A stretch of DNA of 64,000 nucleotides from Streptomyces sp. CB00316 (GTDB taxonomy: Bacteria; Actinomycetota; Actinomycetes; Streptomycetales; Streptomycetaceae), in the NCBI RefSeq assembly GCF_001905595.1, contig NZ_LIXI01000005.1:310001-374000 (forward strand), read 5' to 3'. Under the pieces are notes generated by a model. The model was not told the DNA's origin and did no database searches. It worked only from the letters and a program-made list of their open reading frames with translations. Below, one piece after another: positions 8,665-16,533 of the stretch. A program made the translations under genes and the position numbers. Every line of letters begins with the position of its first letter. Position 1 is the stretch's first letter.

Positions 8665-9537
8665 ATGCCCACGCCCCTGCCGCACCGCCACAGATCCGCC
8701 CCCTCCCGCCCCTCCCGACCCTTACGCCGGTCGCGCTTCGCCGCGCTCGGGGCCCTCCTGGCCTCCCTCGCCCTCCTCACCCTGCCGGGCGCCGCCACCG
8801 CGGCAGACCAGGACACCGCCGACGCCCCTCCCGCCCGCGGCACCGCCAGGATGGGCCAGGGCGTCATCGAGCACGACGGCCAGGGAGGGCTGCCCCGCGA
8901 CTCCCGGGTCGTCCAGACCGAGGGCGTGGACGTCAGCAGCCACCAGGGCAACGTCGCCTGGCAGACCCTGTGGAACAGCGGCGTGAAGTGGGCCTACGCG
9001 AAGGCCACCGAGGGGACGTACTACAAGAACCCCTACTTCGCACAGCAGTACAACGGTTCGTACAACGTCGGCATGATCCGCGGCGCGTACCACTTCGCCA
9101 CCCCGAACACGACGAGCGGCGCCGCGCAGGCGAACTACTTCGTGGACAACGGCGGCGGCTGGTCCCGGGACGGCCGGACCCTGCCGGGCGTGCTCGACAT
9201 CGAGTGGAACCCGTACGGCGCCCAGTGCTACGGCCTCAGCCAGGCCGGGATGGTGAACTGGATCCGGGACTTCACGAACACCTACCGGGCCCGCACCGGC
9301 CGGGACGCGGTCATCTACACCGCGACCAGTTGGTGGAAGGACTGCACCGGCAACAACGCGAGCTTCGGTGCCGCCAACCCGCTCTGGGTGGCCCGGTACA
9401 ACACGACGGTCGGCGAGCTGCCGGCCGGCTGGCCCGTCCACACGATGTGGCAGTACACCTCGACCGGCCCCACGGTCGGCGACCACAACCGCTTCAACGG
9501 CGCGCTCGATCGCGTCCAGGCACTGGCGAACGGCTGA
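8665..9537 (+). CDS. Secreted GH25 lysozyme (muramidase)
   Basis: A 290-residue secreted glycoside hydrolase family 25 enzyme, which cuts the beta-1,4 bond between MurNAc and GlcNAc. The signal peptide has an Arg-rich start, a hydrophobic core around residues 22-42 and an Ala-x-Ala end (GAATAADQ). The catalytic barrel shows GVDVSSHQG at its first strand and the LDIEWNP strand with the DxE pair; it ends with TMWQYTS and a GDHNRFNG strand. GGAGG lies 7 bp before the ATG at 8665. No cell-wall-binding repeats are fused. Confidence 0.93.
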   Translation: MPTPLPHRHRSAPSRPSRPLRRSRFAALGALLASLALLTLPGAATAADQDTADAPPARGTARMGQGVIEHDGQGGLPRDSRVVQTEGVDVSSHQGNVAWQTLWNSGVKWAYAKATEGTYYKNPYFAQQYNGSYNVGMIRGAYHFATPNTTSGAAQANYFVDNGGGWSRDGRTLPGVLDIEWNPYGAQCYGLSQAGMVNWIRDFTNTYRARTGRDAVIYTATSWWKDCTGNNASFGAANPLWVARYNTTVGELPAGWPVHTMWQYTSTGPTVGDHNRFNGALDRVQALANG

Positions 9538-9552
9538 CCCCACCTGAGCCCG

Positions 9553-9585
9553 CCCCGGTGACCCCTTCCCAGGTCACCGGGGTTT
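9553..9585 (+). terminator. Terminator of lysozyme gene
   Basis: Perfect 11-bp arms (CCCCGGTGACC / GGTCACCGGGG), 8-nt loop, followed by TTT, 15 bp after the lysozyme stop. Confidence 0.8.
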
Positions 9586-9615
9586 CGCGCTGCCACACAC
9601 CCCACTATAAACGTG

Positions 9616-9676
9616 ATGTATACGTGCTATGTATAGTCCTCGGCGTACCGCACACCTGTGCGGAGATTTCCGCACA
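9616..9676 (+). promoter_or_regulatory. Promoter/leader of deacetylase gene with repeats and hairpin
   Basis: An AT-rich patch unusual for this genome carries ATGTATA twice, at 9616-9622 and 9629-9635 (13 bp apart). The second overlaps a -10-like TATAGT at 9632-9637. Just downstream, TGTGCGGA (9657-9664) and TCCGCACA (9669-9676) form a perfect 8-bp hairpin that ends directly before the GAGGAG ribosome-binding site. A regulator binding the direct repeats, or a leader structure controlling translation, are both possible. Confidence 0.5.
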
Positions 9677-9691
9677 GAGGAGTGGTGTGCC

Positions 9692-10456
9692 GTGTCGAAG
9701 AAGACGACCGTGCTCGGAGGCGGGTTGGCCGCCGCACTGGTGACGACGCTCACACTGGCGCTCAGCGGGTGCTCGATGGAGACGACGGCCCCGGGCTCGG
9801 CACGGCAGGACGCGGCGTCCGACGCCAAGGGCTCCTTCGGGCGGGCGGACTGCCGCAAGGCGAAGTGCATCGCCCTCACCTTCGACGCCGGGCCGGGCAA
9901 GGACACCCCGGAGCTGCTGGACATCCTGAAGGAGAAGAAGGTCCACGCGACCTTCTTCCTGCTGGGCAAGCACCACGTCCTCAAGCACCCGGACACCGTG
10001 CGGCGCATCCAGGACGAGGGCCACGAGGTGGCCAACCACACCTGGACGCACAAGATCCTCACCGACGAGGAACCGGACGCCATACGGGCCGAGCTGGAGA
10101 AGACCCAGGTGGCGATCGAGAAGGTCACCGGCGAGAAGCCCCGGCTGATGCGCCCGCCGCAGGGCCGCACCGACGACAAGGTCTCCGAGATCAGCAAGGA
10201 GTTGGGGCTCTCCCAGGTGCTGTGGAGCGCCACCGCCAAGGACTACTCGACGAACGACTCGGCACTGATCACGAAGCGGATCGTGGACCAGGCGAGCAAG
10301 GACGGCATCATCCTGCTGCACGACATATACAAGGGCACCGTGCCCGCCGTGCCGGGGATCATCGACGCGCTCCAGAAGGACGGCTACACCTTCGTGACCG
10401 TCCCTGAGCTGATGGCCCCGGCGGTGCCGGAGCCGGGCACGATCTACCGCCCCTGA
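9692..10456 (+). CDS. Polysaccharide deacetylase lipoprotein (NodB fold)
   Basis: A 254-residue lipoprotein with a lipobox (LALSGC) after a hydrophobic segment, so it is anchored on the outside of the membrane. The NodB deacetylase motifs are present but altered. Motif 1 is TFDAGPG, where the usual second Asp, a metal ligand, is Ala. Motif 2 is HTWTH with both metal-binding His. Motif 3 is RPPQG, motif 4 is centred on KDYST, and motif 5 is ILLHD. The likely substrate is peptidoglycan or chitin-like GlcNAc. GTG at 9692 is taken as start, with GAGGAG upstream and the first basic-hydrophobic signal residues following. Converges on lon. Confidence 0.88.
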   Translation: MSKKTTVLGGGLAAALVTTLTLALSGCSMETTAPGSARQDAASDAKGSFGRADCRKAKCIALTFDAGPGKDTPELLDILKEKKVHATFFLLGKHHVLKHPDTVRRIQDEGHEVANHTWTHKILTDEEPDAIRAELEKTQVAIEKVTGEKPRLMRPPQGRTDDKVSEISKELGLSQVLWSATAKDYSTNDSALITKRIVDQASKDGIILLHDIYKGTVPAVPGIIDALQKDGYTFVTVPELMAPAVPEPGTIYRP

Positions 10457-10480
10457 GCACCGCGATGCCGTACATGCGGA

Positions 10481-10516
10481 ACGGCCCGCCCCCGGTCGAC
10501 TCGGGAAGCGGGCCGT
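10481..10516. terminator. Bidirectional terminator (deacetylase / lon)
   Basis: ACGGCCCGC / GCGGGCCGT 9-bp arms, with an inner CCCG/CGGG pair in the 18-nt loop, between convergent genes. Confidence 0.65.
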
Positions 10517-10562
10517 CCGTACCGGCCACGTACCTGATGCCGCGCCCGTCACCGCGTGGCGG

Positions 10563-12983
10563 TCAGGCCGCGGCCGGGATCCTCTCCTCCGCCCGGGCCG
10601 AGGCCGGGGAGAGGGCGATCTCCAGCACCTGTCGGACGTCGGTGACCGGGTGGACGTCCAGCTTCTCCAGCACCTCGGCCGGGACGTCGTCCAGGTCGGC
10701 CTCGTTGCGCTGGGGGATCACCACGGTGGTGATCCCCGCCCGGTGGGCGGCCAGCAGCTTCTGCTTCAGGCCGCCGATCGGCAGCACCCGCCCGGTCAGC
10801 GACACCTCACCCGTCATCGCCACATCGGTGCGGACCAGGCGCCCGGAGAGCAGCGAGGCCAGGGCGGTCGTGAGCGTGATGCCGGCGCTCGGGCCGTCCT
10901 TCGGGACCGCGCCGGCCGGGAAGTGGATGTGCACGCCCCGGTCCTTGAGGTCCGCGACCGGCAGCTCCAGCTCCGCGCCGTGCGACCGCAGGAAGCTCAG
11001 CGCGATCTGCGCCGACTCCTTCATGACGTCCCCGAGCTGACCGGTCAGGGTCACTCCGGACGCCCCGGTCTCCGGGTCGGCGAGCGACGCCTCGACGAAG
11101 AGGACGTCACCGCCCGCCCCGGTCACCGCGAGCCCGGTGGCCACGCCCGGCACCGCCGTGCGGCGCTCGGCCGGGTCCTGGGCGGACTCGGGCACGTGGT
11201 GCGGGCGCCCGATGAGGCCACGCAGGTCGGCGTCGGTCACCGTGAAGGGGAGCTCGCGGTCGCCCAGTTCGTGCTGGGCCGCGACCTTGCGGAGCAGCCG
11301 GGCGACGGCCCGCTCCAGATTCCGTACGCCCGCCTCGCGGGTGTACTCGCCGGCCAGCCTGCGAAGCGCCGACTCCTCCAGGGCGACCTCGTCCTTCTCC
11401 AGTCCGGCCCGCTCCAGCTGGCGCGGGAGCAGGTGGTCCCGGGCGATGACGACCTTCTCGTCCTCGGTGTAGCCGTCGAGCCGGACCAGCTCCATGCGGT
11501 CGAGCAGAGCCTCGGGGATGGCTTCGAGCACGTTGGCGGTGGCCAGGAAGACGACGTCGCTGAGGTCGAGCTCGACCTCCAGGTAGTGGTCGCGGAAGGT
11601 GTGGTTCTGCGCGGGGTCCAGGACTTCGAGGAGGGCGGCGGCCGGATCGCCCCGGAAGTCGGAGCCGACCTTGTCGATCTCGTCGAGCAGGACGACCGGG
11701 TTCATCGAACCGGCCTCCTTGATCGCCCGCACGATACGTCCGGGGAGGGCGCCCACGTACGTACGCCGGTGGCCCCGGATCTCCGCCTCGTCCCGGACAC
11801 CGCCGAGCGCGACGCGGACGAACTTACGGCCCATGGCGTGCGCGACGGACTCCCCGAGCGAGGTCTTGCCCACGCCGGGCGGCCCGACGAGGGCCAGCAC
11901 CGCACCGCCGCGGCGGCCGCCCACGACCCCCAGTCCCCGGTCGGCCCGCCGCTTGCGCACCGCGAGGTACTCGGTGATCCGCTCCTTCACGTCGGCGAGG
12001 CCGGCGTGCTCGGCGTCCAGGACCTCCTGGGCGCCGCGGATGTCGTAGGCGTCCTCGGTGCGCTCGGTCCACGGCAGTTCGAGGACGGTGTCCAGCCAGG
12101 TGCGGATCCAGGAGCCCTCCGGCGACTGGTCACTCGCCCGCTCCAGCTTCTCGACCTCCTTGAGCGCCGCCGTCCGGACGTGGTCGGGCAGGTCGGCGGC
12201 CTCGACGCGAGCCCGGTAGTCGTCGGACTCGCCCTCCGGGTCGCCGTTGAGCTCGGAGAGCTCCTTGCGCACGGCGTCCAGCTGACGGCGCAGCAGGAAC
12301 TCGCGCTGCTGCTTGTCGACGCCCTCCTGGACGTCCTTCGCGATGGACTCGGCGACCTCCTGCTCGGCGAGGTGCTCGCTCAGCCACTGGGTCGCGAGCT
12401 TCAGCCGCGCGACCGGGTCCACGGTCTCCAGGAGCTGGACCTTCTGCGCGGTGGTGACGAACGGCGAGTATCCGGAGTTGTCGGCGAGCGCGGAGATGTC
12501 GTCGATCTGCTGGACCCGGTCCACGACCTGCCAGGCACCGCGCTTCTTCAGCCAACTGGTGGCGAGCGCCTTGTACTCCTTGACGAGCTCGGCGGCGGAA
12601 CCGGGCAGCGGCTCGGGCACGACGACGTCGAGCACGGTCCCCTCGACCCACAGCGCCCGCCCCGGCCCACTGGTCCCGGCCCCGATCCGGACCCGGTCAC
12701 GGGCCCGGATGAGCGCCCCCGGGTCACCGTCGCTCAGGCGTCCGACCTGCTCGACGGTCCCGAGGACACCGGTCCCCGTGTACGTCCCGTCGATCCGCGG
12801 GACCAGCAGCACCTCGGGCTTCCCGCCACCGGGACGGGCAGCGGCCTGCGCGGCCTCGACGGCGGCGCGCACCTCGGTGTCGGACAGGTCCAGCGGCACC
12901 ACCATGCCGGGCAGGACGACCTCGTCGTCGAGCGGCAGCACGGGCAGGTCGATCGGTGTGAACGCCTTGGACTCGGTAGTCAT
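10563..12983 (-). CDS. lon: ATP-dependent protease Lon
   Basis: An 806-residue LonA protease that degrades misfolded and regulatory proteins in the cytoplasm. In order: N-terminal LON substrate domain (FTPIDLPVLPLDDEVVLPGM), coiled-coil linker, AAA+ module with Walker A GPPGVGKTS and Walker B VVLLDEIDK, then the Ser-Lys protease domain with PKDGPSAG and the GGLKQKLLAAHRAG lysine strand. ATG at 12983 follows GGGGAGATC directly. A HAIR-like operator lies upstream at 13005-13025, which fits the known HspR control of lon in Streptomyces. Confidence 0.97.
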   Translation of the reverse strand: MTTESKAFTPIDLPVLPLDDEVVLPGMVVPLDLSDTEVRAAVEAAQAAARPGGGKPEVLLVPRIDGTYTGTGVLGTVEQVGRLSDGDPGALIRARDRVRIGAGTSGPGRALWVEGTVLDVVVPEPLPGSAAELVKEYKALATSWLKKRGAWQVVDRVQQIDDISALADNSGYSPFVTTAQKVQLLETVDPVARLKLATQWLSEHLAEQEVAESIAKDVQEGVDKQQREFLLRRQLDAVRKELSELNGDPEGESDDYRARVEAADLPDHVRTAALKEVEKLERASDQSPEGSWIRTWLDTVLELPWTERTEDAYDIRGAQEVLDAEHAGLADVKERITEYLAVRKRRADRGLGVVGGRRGGAVLALVGPPGVGKTSLGESVAHAMGRKFVRVALGGVRDEAEIRGHRRTYVGALPGRIVRAIKEAGSMNPVVLLDEIDKVGSDFRGDPAAALLEVLDPAQNHTFRDHYLEVELDLSDVVFLATANVLEAIPEALLDRMELVRLDGYTEDEKVVIARDHLLPRQLERAGLEKDEVALEESALRRLAGEYTREAGVRNLERAVARLLRKVAAQHELGDRELPFTVTDADLRGLIGRPHHVPESAQDPAERRTAVPGVATGLAVTGAGGDVLFVEASLADPETGASGVTLTGQLGDVMKESAQIALSFLRSHGAELELPVADLKDRGVHIHFPAGAVPKDGPSAGITLTTALASLLSGRLVRTDVAMTGEVSLTGRVLPIGGLKQKLLAAHRAGITTVVIPQRNEADLDDVPAEVLEKLDVHPVTDVRQVLEIALSPASARAEERIPAAA

Positions 12984-13004
12984 GATCTCCCCTTCGGCAG
13001 GCAA

Positions 13005-13025
13005 GTTGAGCTATGTGGACTCAAT
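13005..13025 (-). promoter_or_regulatory. HAIR-like HspR operator of lon
   Basis: Read on the lon strand, TTGAGT-N7-GCTCAA. The HspR consensus is CTTGAGT-N7-ACTCAAG, so 11 of the 12 core positions match and spacing is exact. It lies 22 bp upstream of the lon start codon. HspR repression of lon in Streptomyces is established; its action here is inferred. Confidence 0.75.
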
Positions 13026-13219
13026 GGTTGTGAGCTGCCGAATGTTCCCCACGCGGTGTTCGCTCTGAGCGATCAGCTGGTCGCCATCGCCTCGCCCCCC
13101 TGTCCATGGGAGCGTCCGGCAGGGAACCGCTATTCCCCGGGGCCGCGCTCCCTGCCTGGTGAACCTCCCTGGTGGACCGGATAGCGTCCTGCCCTCGATA
13201 GGGGGTGTGAGGCTGTGCT

Positions 13220-13347
13220 GTGACGATGACCGTCCGCACGATGCTGCCCGTGCTCTACCTGCGCTCCCGCGCTCTCCCGGCGACCCTGGCCCGTGGTGGG
13301 AGTGGCGCTCCTGACGCTGCGCGGCGCGCACCCGGGCCGCTGACGCA
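13220..13347 (+). pseudogene. Possible frameshifted N-terminal membrane-protein relic
   Basis: GTG at 13220 or ATG at 13226 opens MTVRTMLPVLYLRSRALPA, which resembles the start of a polytopic membrane protein. The hydrophobic continuation (PVVGVALLTLRGAHPG) sits in another frame and quickly meets a stop. This suggests the truncated and frameshifted head of a lost gene. The rest of the 480-bp stretch between lon and the next gene holds no coding frame I can support. Low confidence. Confidence 0.3.
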
Positions 13348-13452
13348 CACCGGCGTACGGGAGTCGGGGACCGGTCCTCACCGGCGTACGCGACCGTCGC
13401 GAGCCGGACGCCGTGAAGATCGAAACCGCTGGGAGGGAGGCTGTCACTCTCC

Positions 13453-13458
13453 TAAAAT
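13453..13458 (+). promoter_or_regulatory. -10 element, probably leaderless transcript
   Basis: TAAAAT ends 7 bases before the ATG at 13466, with no ribosome-binding site between. This places the transcription start at or next to the start codon. No clear -35 is seen. Confidence 0.45.
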
Positions 13459-13465
13459 CCGCCCT

Positions 13466-14173
13466 ATGGAGCCCGACACCCAGACCCACACCTGCGCCAT
13501 GGTTCCCCCCGCTCCCCTCACCCTCGACCGCCGCGAAGGCCCCTTCGGCGAGGTCGTCCTGCGGGAGCGCGGGGAGCACTTCGAGATCATCGCCAACGGC
13601 TGCTTCCTGATGGACACCTCCGACGGGCGCTCCGAGCGGCTGCTGATCGACGCAGCCCTCGGCGCCCTGCCCGCCGGCCGGACCGGTCCCTCGGTGCTGA
13701 TCGGCGGACTCGGGGTGGGCTTCTCGCTGGTGCGGGCCGCCGAGGAGGAGCGCTGGGGGCGGATCGTGGTCGTGGAGCGGGAGCGGGCCATCGTCGACTG
13801 GCACCGGCAGGGCCCGCTGGACCGGATCTCCGGGGCGGCGCTGGCCGATCCCCGGACCGAGGTCCTCCACACGGACCTGGTCGCCCACCTCCGTACTGCC
13901 ACGGAGCGTTACGACGCGCTCTGCCTGGACATCGACAACGGGCCCGACTGGACCGTCACGGAGGACAACGGGAGCCTCTACTCCCCCACCGGTCTGGCCC
14001 ACTGCCACGACCGGCTGACCCCGGGCGGAGTGCTCGCCGTCTGGTCCGCGCAGCCGTCCCCGGCCTTCGAACAGGCGTTGCGGAATGCCGGGTTCAGCGG
14101 GGTTGGGACCGAAGAAGTGGCTGTTGCCCGAGGTGTGCCGGACGTGGTCCATCTCGCATCGAGGAGTCATTGA
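13466..14173 (+). CDS. Spermidine synthase-like methyltransferase-fold protein
   Basis: A 235-residue Rossmann-fold protein of the spermidine synthase/class I methyltransferase superfamily. The nucleotide-binding loop is VLIGGLGVGFSLV, the acidic strand is VVVERERAIVDW, and DALCLDIDNGPDWTV follows; the C-terminal part has LTPGGVLAVWSAQ. It lacks the N-terminal beta-barrel of true polyamine synthases, so aminopropyl transfer is uncertain and these stand-alone proteins have no proven role. The ATG at 13466 is favoured by the -10 just upstream; ATG at 13500 is an alternative. Confidence 0.75.
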   Translation: MEPDTQTHTCAMVPPAPLTLDRREGPFGEVVLRERGEHFEIIANGCFLMDTSDGRSERLLIDAALGALPAGRTGPSVLIGGLGVGFSLVRAAEEERWGRIVVVERERAIVDWHRQGPLDRISGAALADPRTEVLHTDLVAHLRTATERYDALCLDIDNGPDWTVTEDNGSLYSPTGLAHCHDRLTPGGVLAVWSAQPSPAFEQALRNAGFSGVGTEEVAVARGVPDVVHLASRSH

Positions 14174-14431
14174 CGAGGCACTGAAGGGTCCTGGAAGCCC
14201 CCTCCCGGTATGTACGGGTCCGGTGGGAGACGGGGCAACCTTCACAAGGGCGACGATCCGCCGCCCCACCGGAGCCGAACTCGCACCCCCGGGGCAATAC
14301 CCTGCGTAGCCGAGAGCCCTCCGCTGCCTTTACGCTGCTGACCGGCACATAGGGATCACCCACGAAATCCACGAGCGAAGACCGTGCCTTGCGGGGGTTC
14401 GCCCCCCGCGAGAACGGGCAGGGGCGGGGCG

Positions 14432-15169
14432 ATGGAACAGACACACACCACCCACAACGGCGTCGCGGCCACCCCAGGGGCTCAACGCCGGGTGCTGGTG
14501 GTCGAGGACGACGCCACGATCGTCGACGCCATCGCCGCCCGGCTGCGGGCGGAGGGCTTTCTGGTGCAGACCGCACTGGACGGGCCCGCGGCCGTCGACG
14601 CGGCCGAGGCATGGCAGCCCGATCTGATGGTGCTCGACATCATGCTTCCCGGCTTCGACGGCCTGGAGGTCTGCCGCCGGGTGCAGGCGCAGCGCCCGGT
14701 GCCGGTGCTGATGCTCACCGCGCGCGACGACGAGACCGACATGCTGGTCGGGCTCGGGGTCGGCGCCGACGACTACATGACCAAGCCGTTCTCCATGCGG
14801 GAGCTGGCCGCCCGGGTGCACGTCCTGCTGCGCCGGATGGAGCGCGCCGCGCTGGCCGCCGTCACCCCGCGGAGCGGGATACTGCGCCTCGGCGAACTGG
14901 AGATCGACCACGCGCAGCGCCGGGTCCGGGTCCGCGCCGAGGACGTCCACCTCACGCCGACCGAGTTCGACCTGCTGGTCTGCCTGGCGAACACCCCGCG
15001 CGCGGTGCTCTCCCGGGAGCAGTTGCTGGCCGAGGTCTGGGACTGGGCCGACGCGTCGGGCACCCGGACGGTCGACAGCCACATCAAGGCGCTGCGCCGC
15101 AAGATCGGCGCCGAGCGGATCCGTACGGTGCACGGCGTGGGCTATGCCCTGGAGACCCCGGCCCCATGA
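14432..15169 (+). CDS. OmpR/PhoB-family response regulator
   Basis: A 245-residue response regulator. The receiver domain has the acidic pair EDD at residues 25-27, phospho-acceptor Asp69 (LMVLDIMLPG), Thr in MLTARDDE and Lys in TKPFSM. The C-terminal winged helix (TPTEFDLLVCLANTPRAVLSR onward) is of the OmpR type. ATG 14432 follows GGGGCGGGG. The stop overlaps the kinase start (ATGA), so the pair is translationally coupled. The signal is unknown. Confidence 0.95.
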   Translation: MEQTHTTHNGVAATPGAQRRVLVVEDDATIVDAIAARLRAEGFLVQTALDGPAAVDAAEAWQPDLMVLDIMLPGFDGLEVCRRVQAQRPVPVLMLTARDDETDMLVGLGVGADDYMTKPFSMRELAARVHVLLRRMERAALAAVTPRSGILRLGELEIDHAQRRVRVRAEDVHLTPTEFDLLVCLANTPRAVLSREQLLAEVWDWADASGTRTVDSHIKALRRKIGAERIRTVHGVGYALETPAP

Positions 15170-16242
15170 CCCGGCCAGGGTCGGGGATGCGGCCCTTCTC
15201 CATCAAGGCCAAGCTGGGCACGCTCGTCGTGGTCTCGGTGTTCATCACGACCGGGCTGCTGATCGTGGCCCTGCGGACCCGGACCGAGTTCCAGTTCATC
15301 ACCGTGTTCTCGGTGATCGCGACGCTGCTGATCACCCAGTTCGTGGCGCACGGTCTGACCGCGCCGCTGGACGAGATGAGGGCCGTGGCCCGGTCGATCT
15401 CGCACGGCGACTACACGCGCCGGGTGAGCGGCGCCGGGCGGCGGGACGAGCTGGGCGACCTGGCCCAGACGATCAACCGCATGGCGGACGACCTGGAGGC
15501 GGAGGACCGGCACCGCAAAGAGCTGGTCGCCAACGTCTCCCACGAGCTGCGCACCCCCATCGCGGCGCTGCGGGCCGTGCTGGAGAACGTGGTGGACGGG
15601 GTCTCGGCCGCCGATCCCGAGACGATGCGTACGGCGCTGAAGCAGACGGAGCGGCTCGGCCGGCTGGTGGAGACACTGCTGGACCTGTCCCGGCTGGACA
15701 ACGGGGTGGTGACGCTCAAGGCGAGCCGCTTCGAGGTGTGGCCGTATCTCTCGGGCGTACTGAAGGAAGCCAATCTCGCCGCGTCCCAGCGACGCCTCTC
15801 GTCGGGGTCGGGCAATCACTCCCGTACCGACGTCCACCTGCATCTGGACGTCTCGCCGCCGGAGCTCACCGCGCACGCGGACGCCGAGCGGCTGCACCAG
15901 GTGGTGGCCAACCTCATCGACAACGCGGTCAGGCACAGCCCGCCGCACGGCCGGGTGACGGTCCTGGCGCGACGCGGGGCCTACCCGGAGTCGCTGGAGC
16001 TGGAGGTCATCGACGAGGGCCCCGGGATCCCGGAGGCGGAGCGGTACCGGGTCTTCGAGCGGTTCAACCGGGGCCAGGCCCCCTCACCGCACGGCCCGGG
16101 CAGCGACGGCGGTACGGGACTGGGGCTCGCGATCGCCCGCTGGGCGGTGGATCTGCACGGCGGCCGGATCGGAGTGGCCGAATCCGCTCGCGGCTGCCGC
16201 ATCCAGGTCACCCTCCCGGGGTTGTCCGAGCGACACGGTTGA
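15166..16242 (+). CDS. HAMP-domain sensor histidine kinase
   Basis: A 358-residue membrane kinase, partner of the preceding regulator. Two TM helices lie at about residues 17-37 and 44-62 with almost no extracytoplasmic loop (RTRTEFQF), so the signal is probably sensed in or near the membrane. HAMP follows, then the H box with His127 (ANVSHELRTPIAALR), N box (LIDNAVRHSP), and G boxes DEGPGIP and GGTGLGLAIA. ATG overlaps the regulator stop by 4 bp. The short sensor region recalls intramembrane-sensing kinases of the cell-envelope stress type. Confidence 0.94.
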   Translation: MTRPGSGMRPFSIKAKLGTLVVVSVFITTGLLIVALRTRTEFQFITVFSVIATLLITQFVAHGLTAPLDEMRAVARSISHGDYTRRVSGAGRRDELGDLAQTINRMADDLEAEDRHRKELVANVSHELRTPIAALRAVLENVVDGVSAADPETMRTALKQTERLGRLVETLLDLSRLDNGVVTLKASRFEVWPYLSGVLKEANLAASQRRLSSGSGNHSRTDVHLHLDVSPPELTAHADAERLHQVVANLIDNAVRHSPPHGRVTVLARRGAYPESLELEVIDEGPGIPEAERYRVFERFNRGQAPSPHGPGSDGGTGLGLAIARWAVDLHGGRIGVAESARGCRIQVTLPGLSERHG

Positions 16243-16322
16243 CGACACGGTCGACCACCGTTGACATAAGGTCGAACCGGAAGGGCACGTTCTCCGTGTC
16301 CTGCCCGAAGAGGATCTCAAGG

Positions 16323-16346
16323 GGATACGGTCAGACGACCGTATCC
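16323..16346 (+). terminator. Terminator of two-component operon
   Basis: Perfect 10-bp arms GGATACGGTC / GACCGTATCC with a 4-nt loop, 80 bp after the kinase stop. The rest of the 291-bp gap should hold the promoter of the dehydrogenase gene; none is clear. Confidence 0.7.
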
Positions 16347-16533
16347 ACGGTCCTGCGTACCCGAAGTGCAGCGGAACCTCGCTTGTTTCCCGCCATTTCC
16401 TGCGCCGAAACCCGCGTTGCGATGTGATGTGCACGACGAAGCACCGGCCCGGTCTGCAAGGAACGGTTTGGGGGGCGTAGCCTTGATTTCCGCTGTCCAT
16501 CACCTTGTGAAGCGGAAGAGGGCGGTTGCCGCC

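Noticed and set aside
10650..13184. 844-codon plus-strand frame opposite lon
   Set aside because: Antisense of a complete Lon protease; no independent features.
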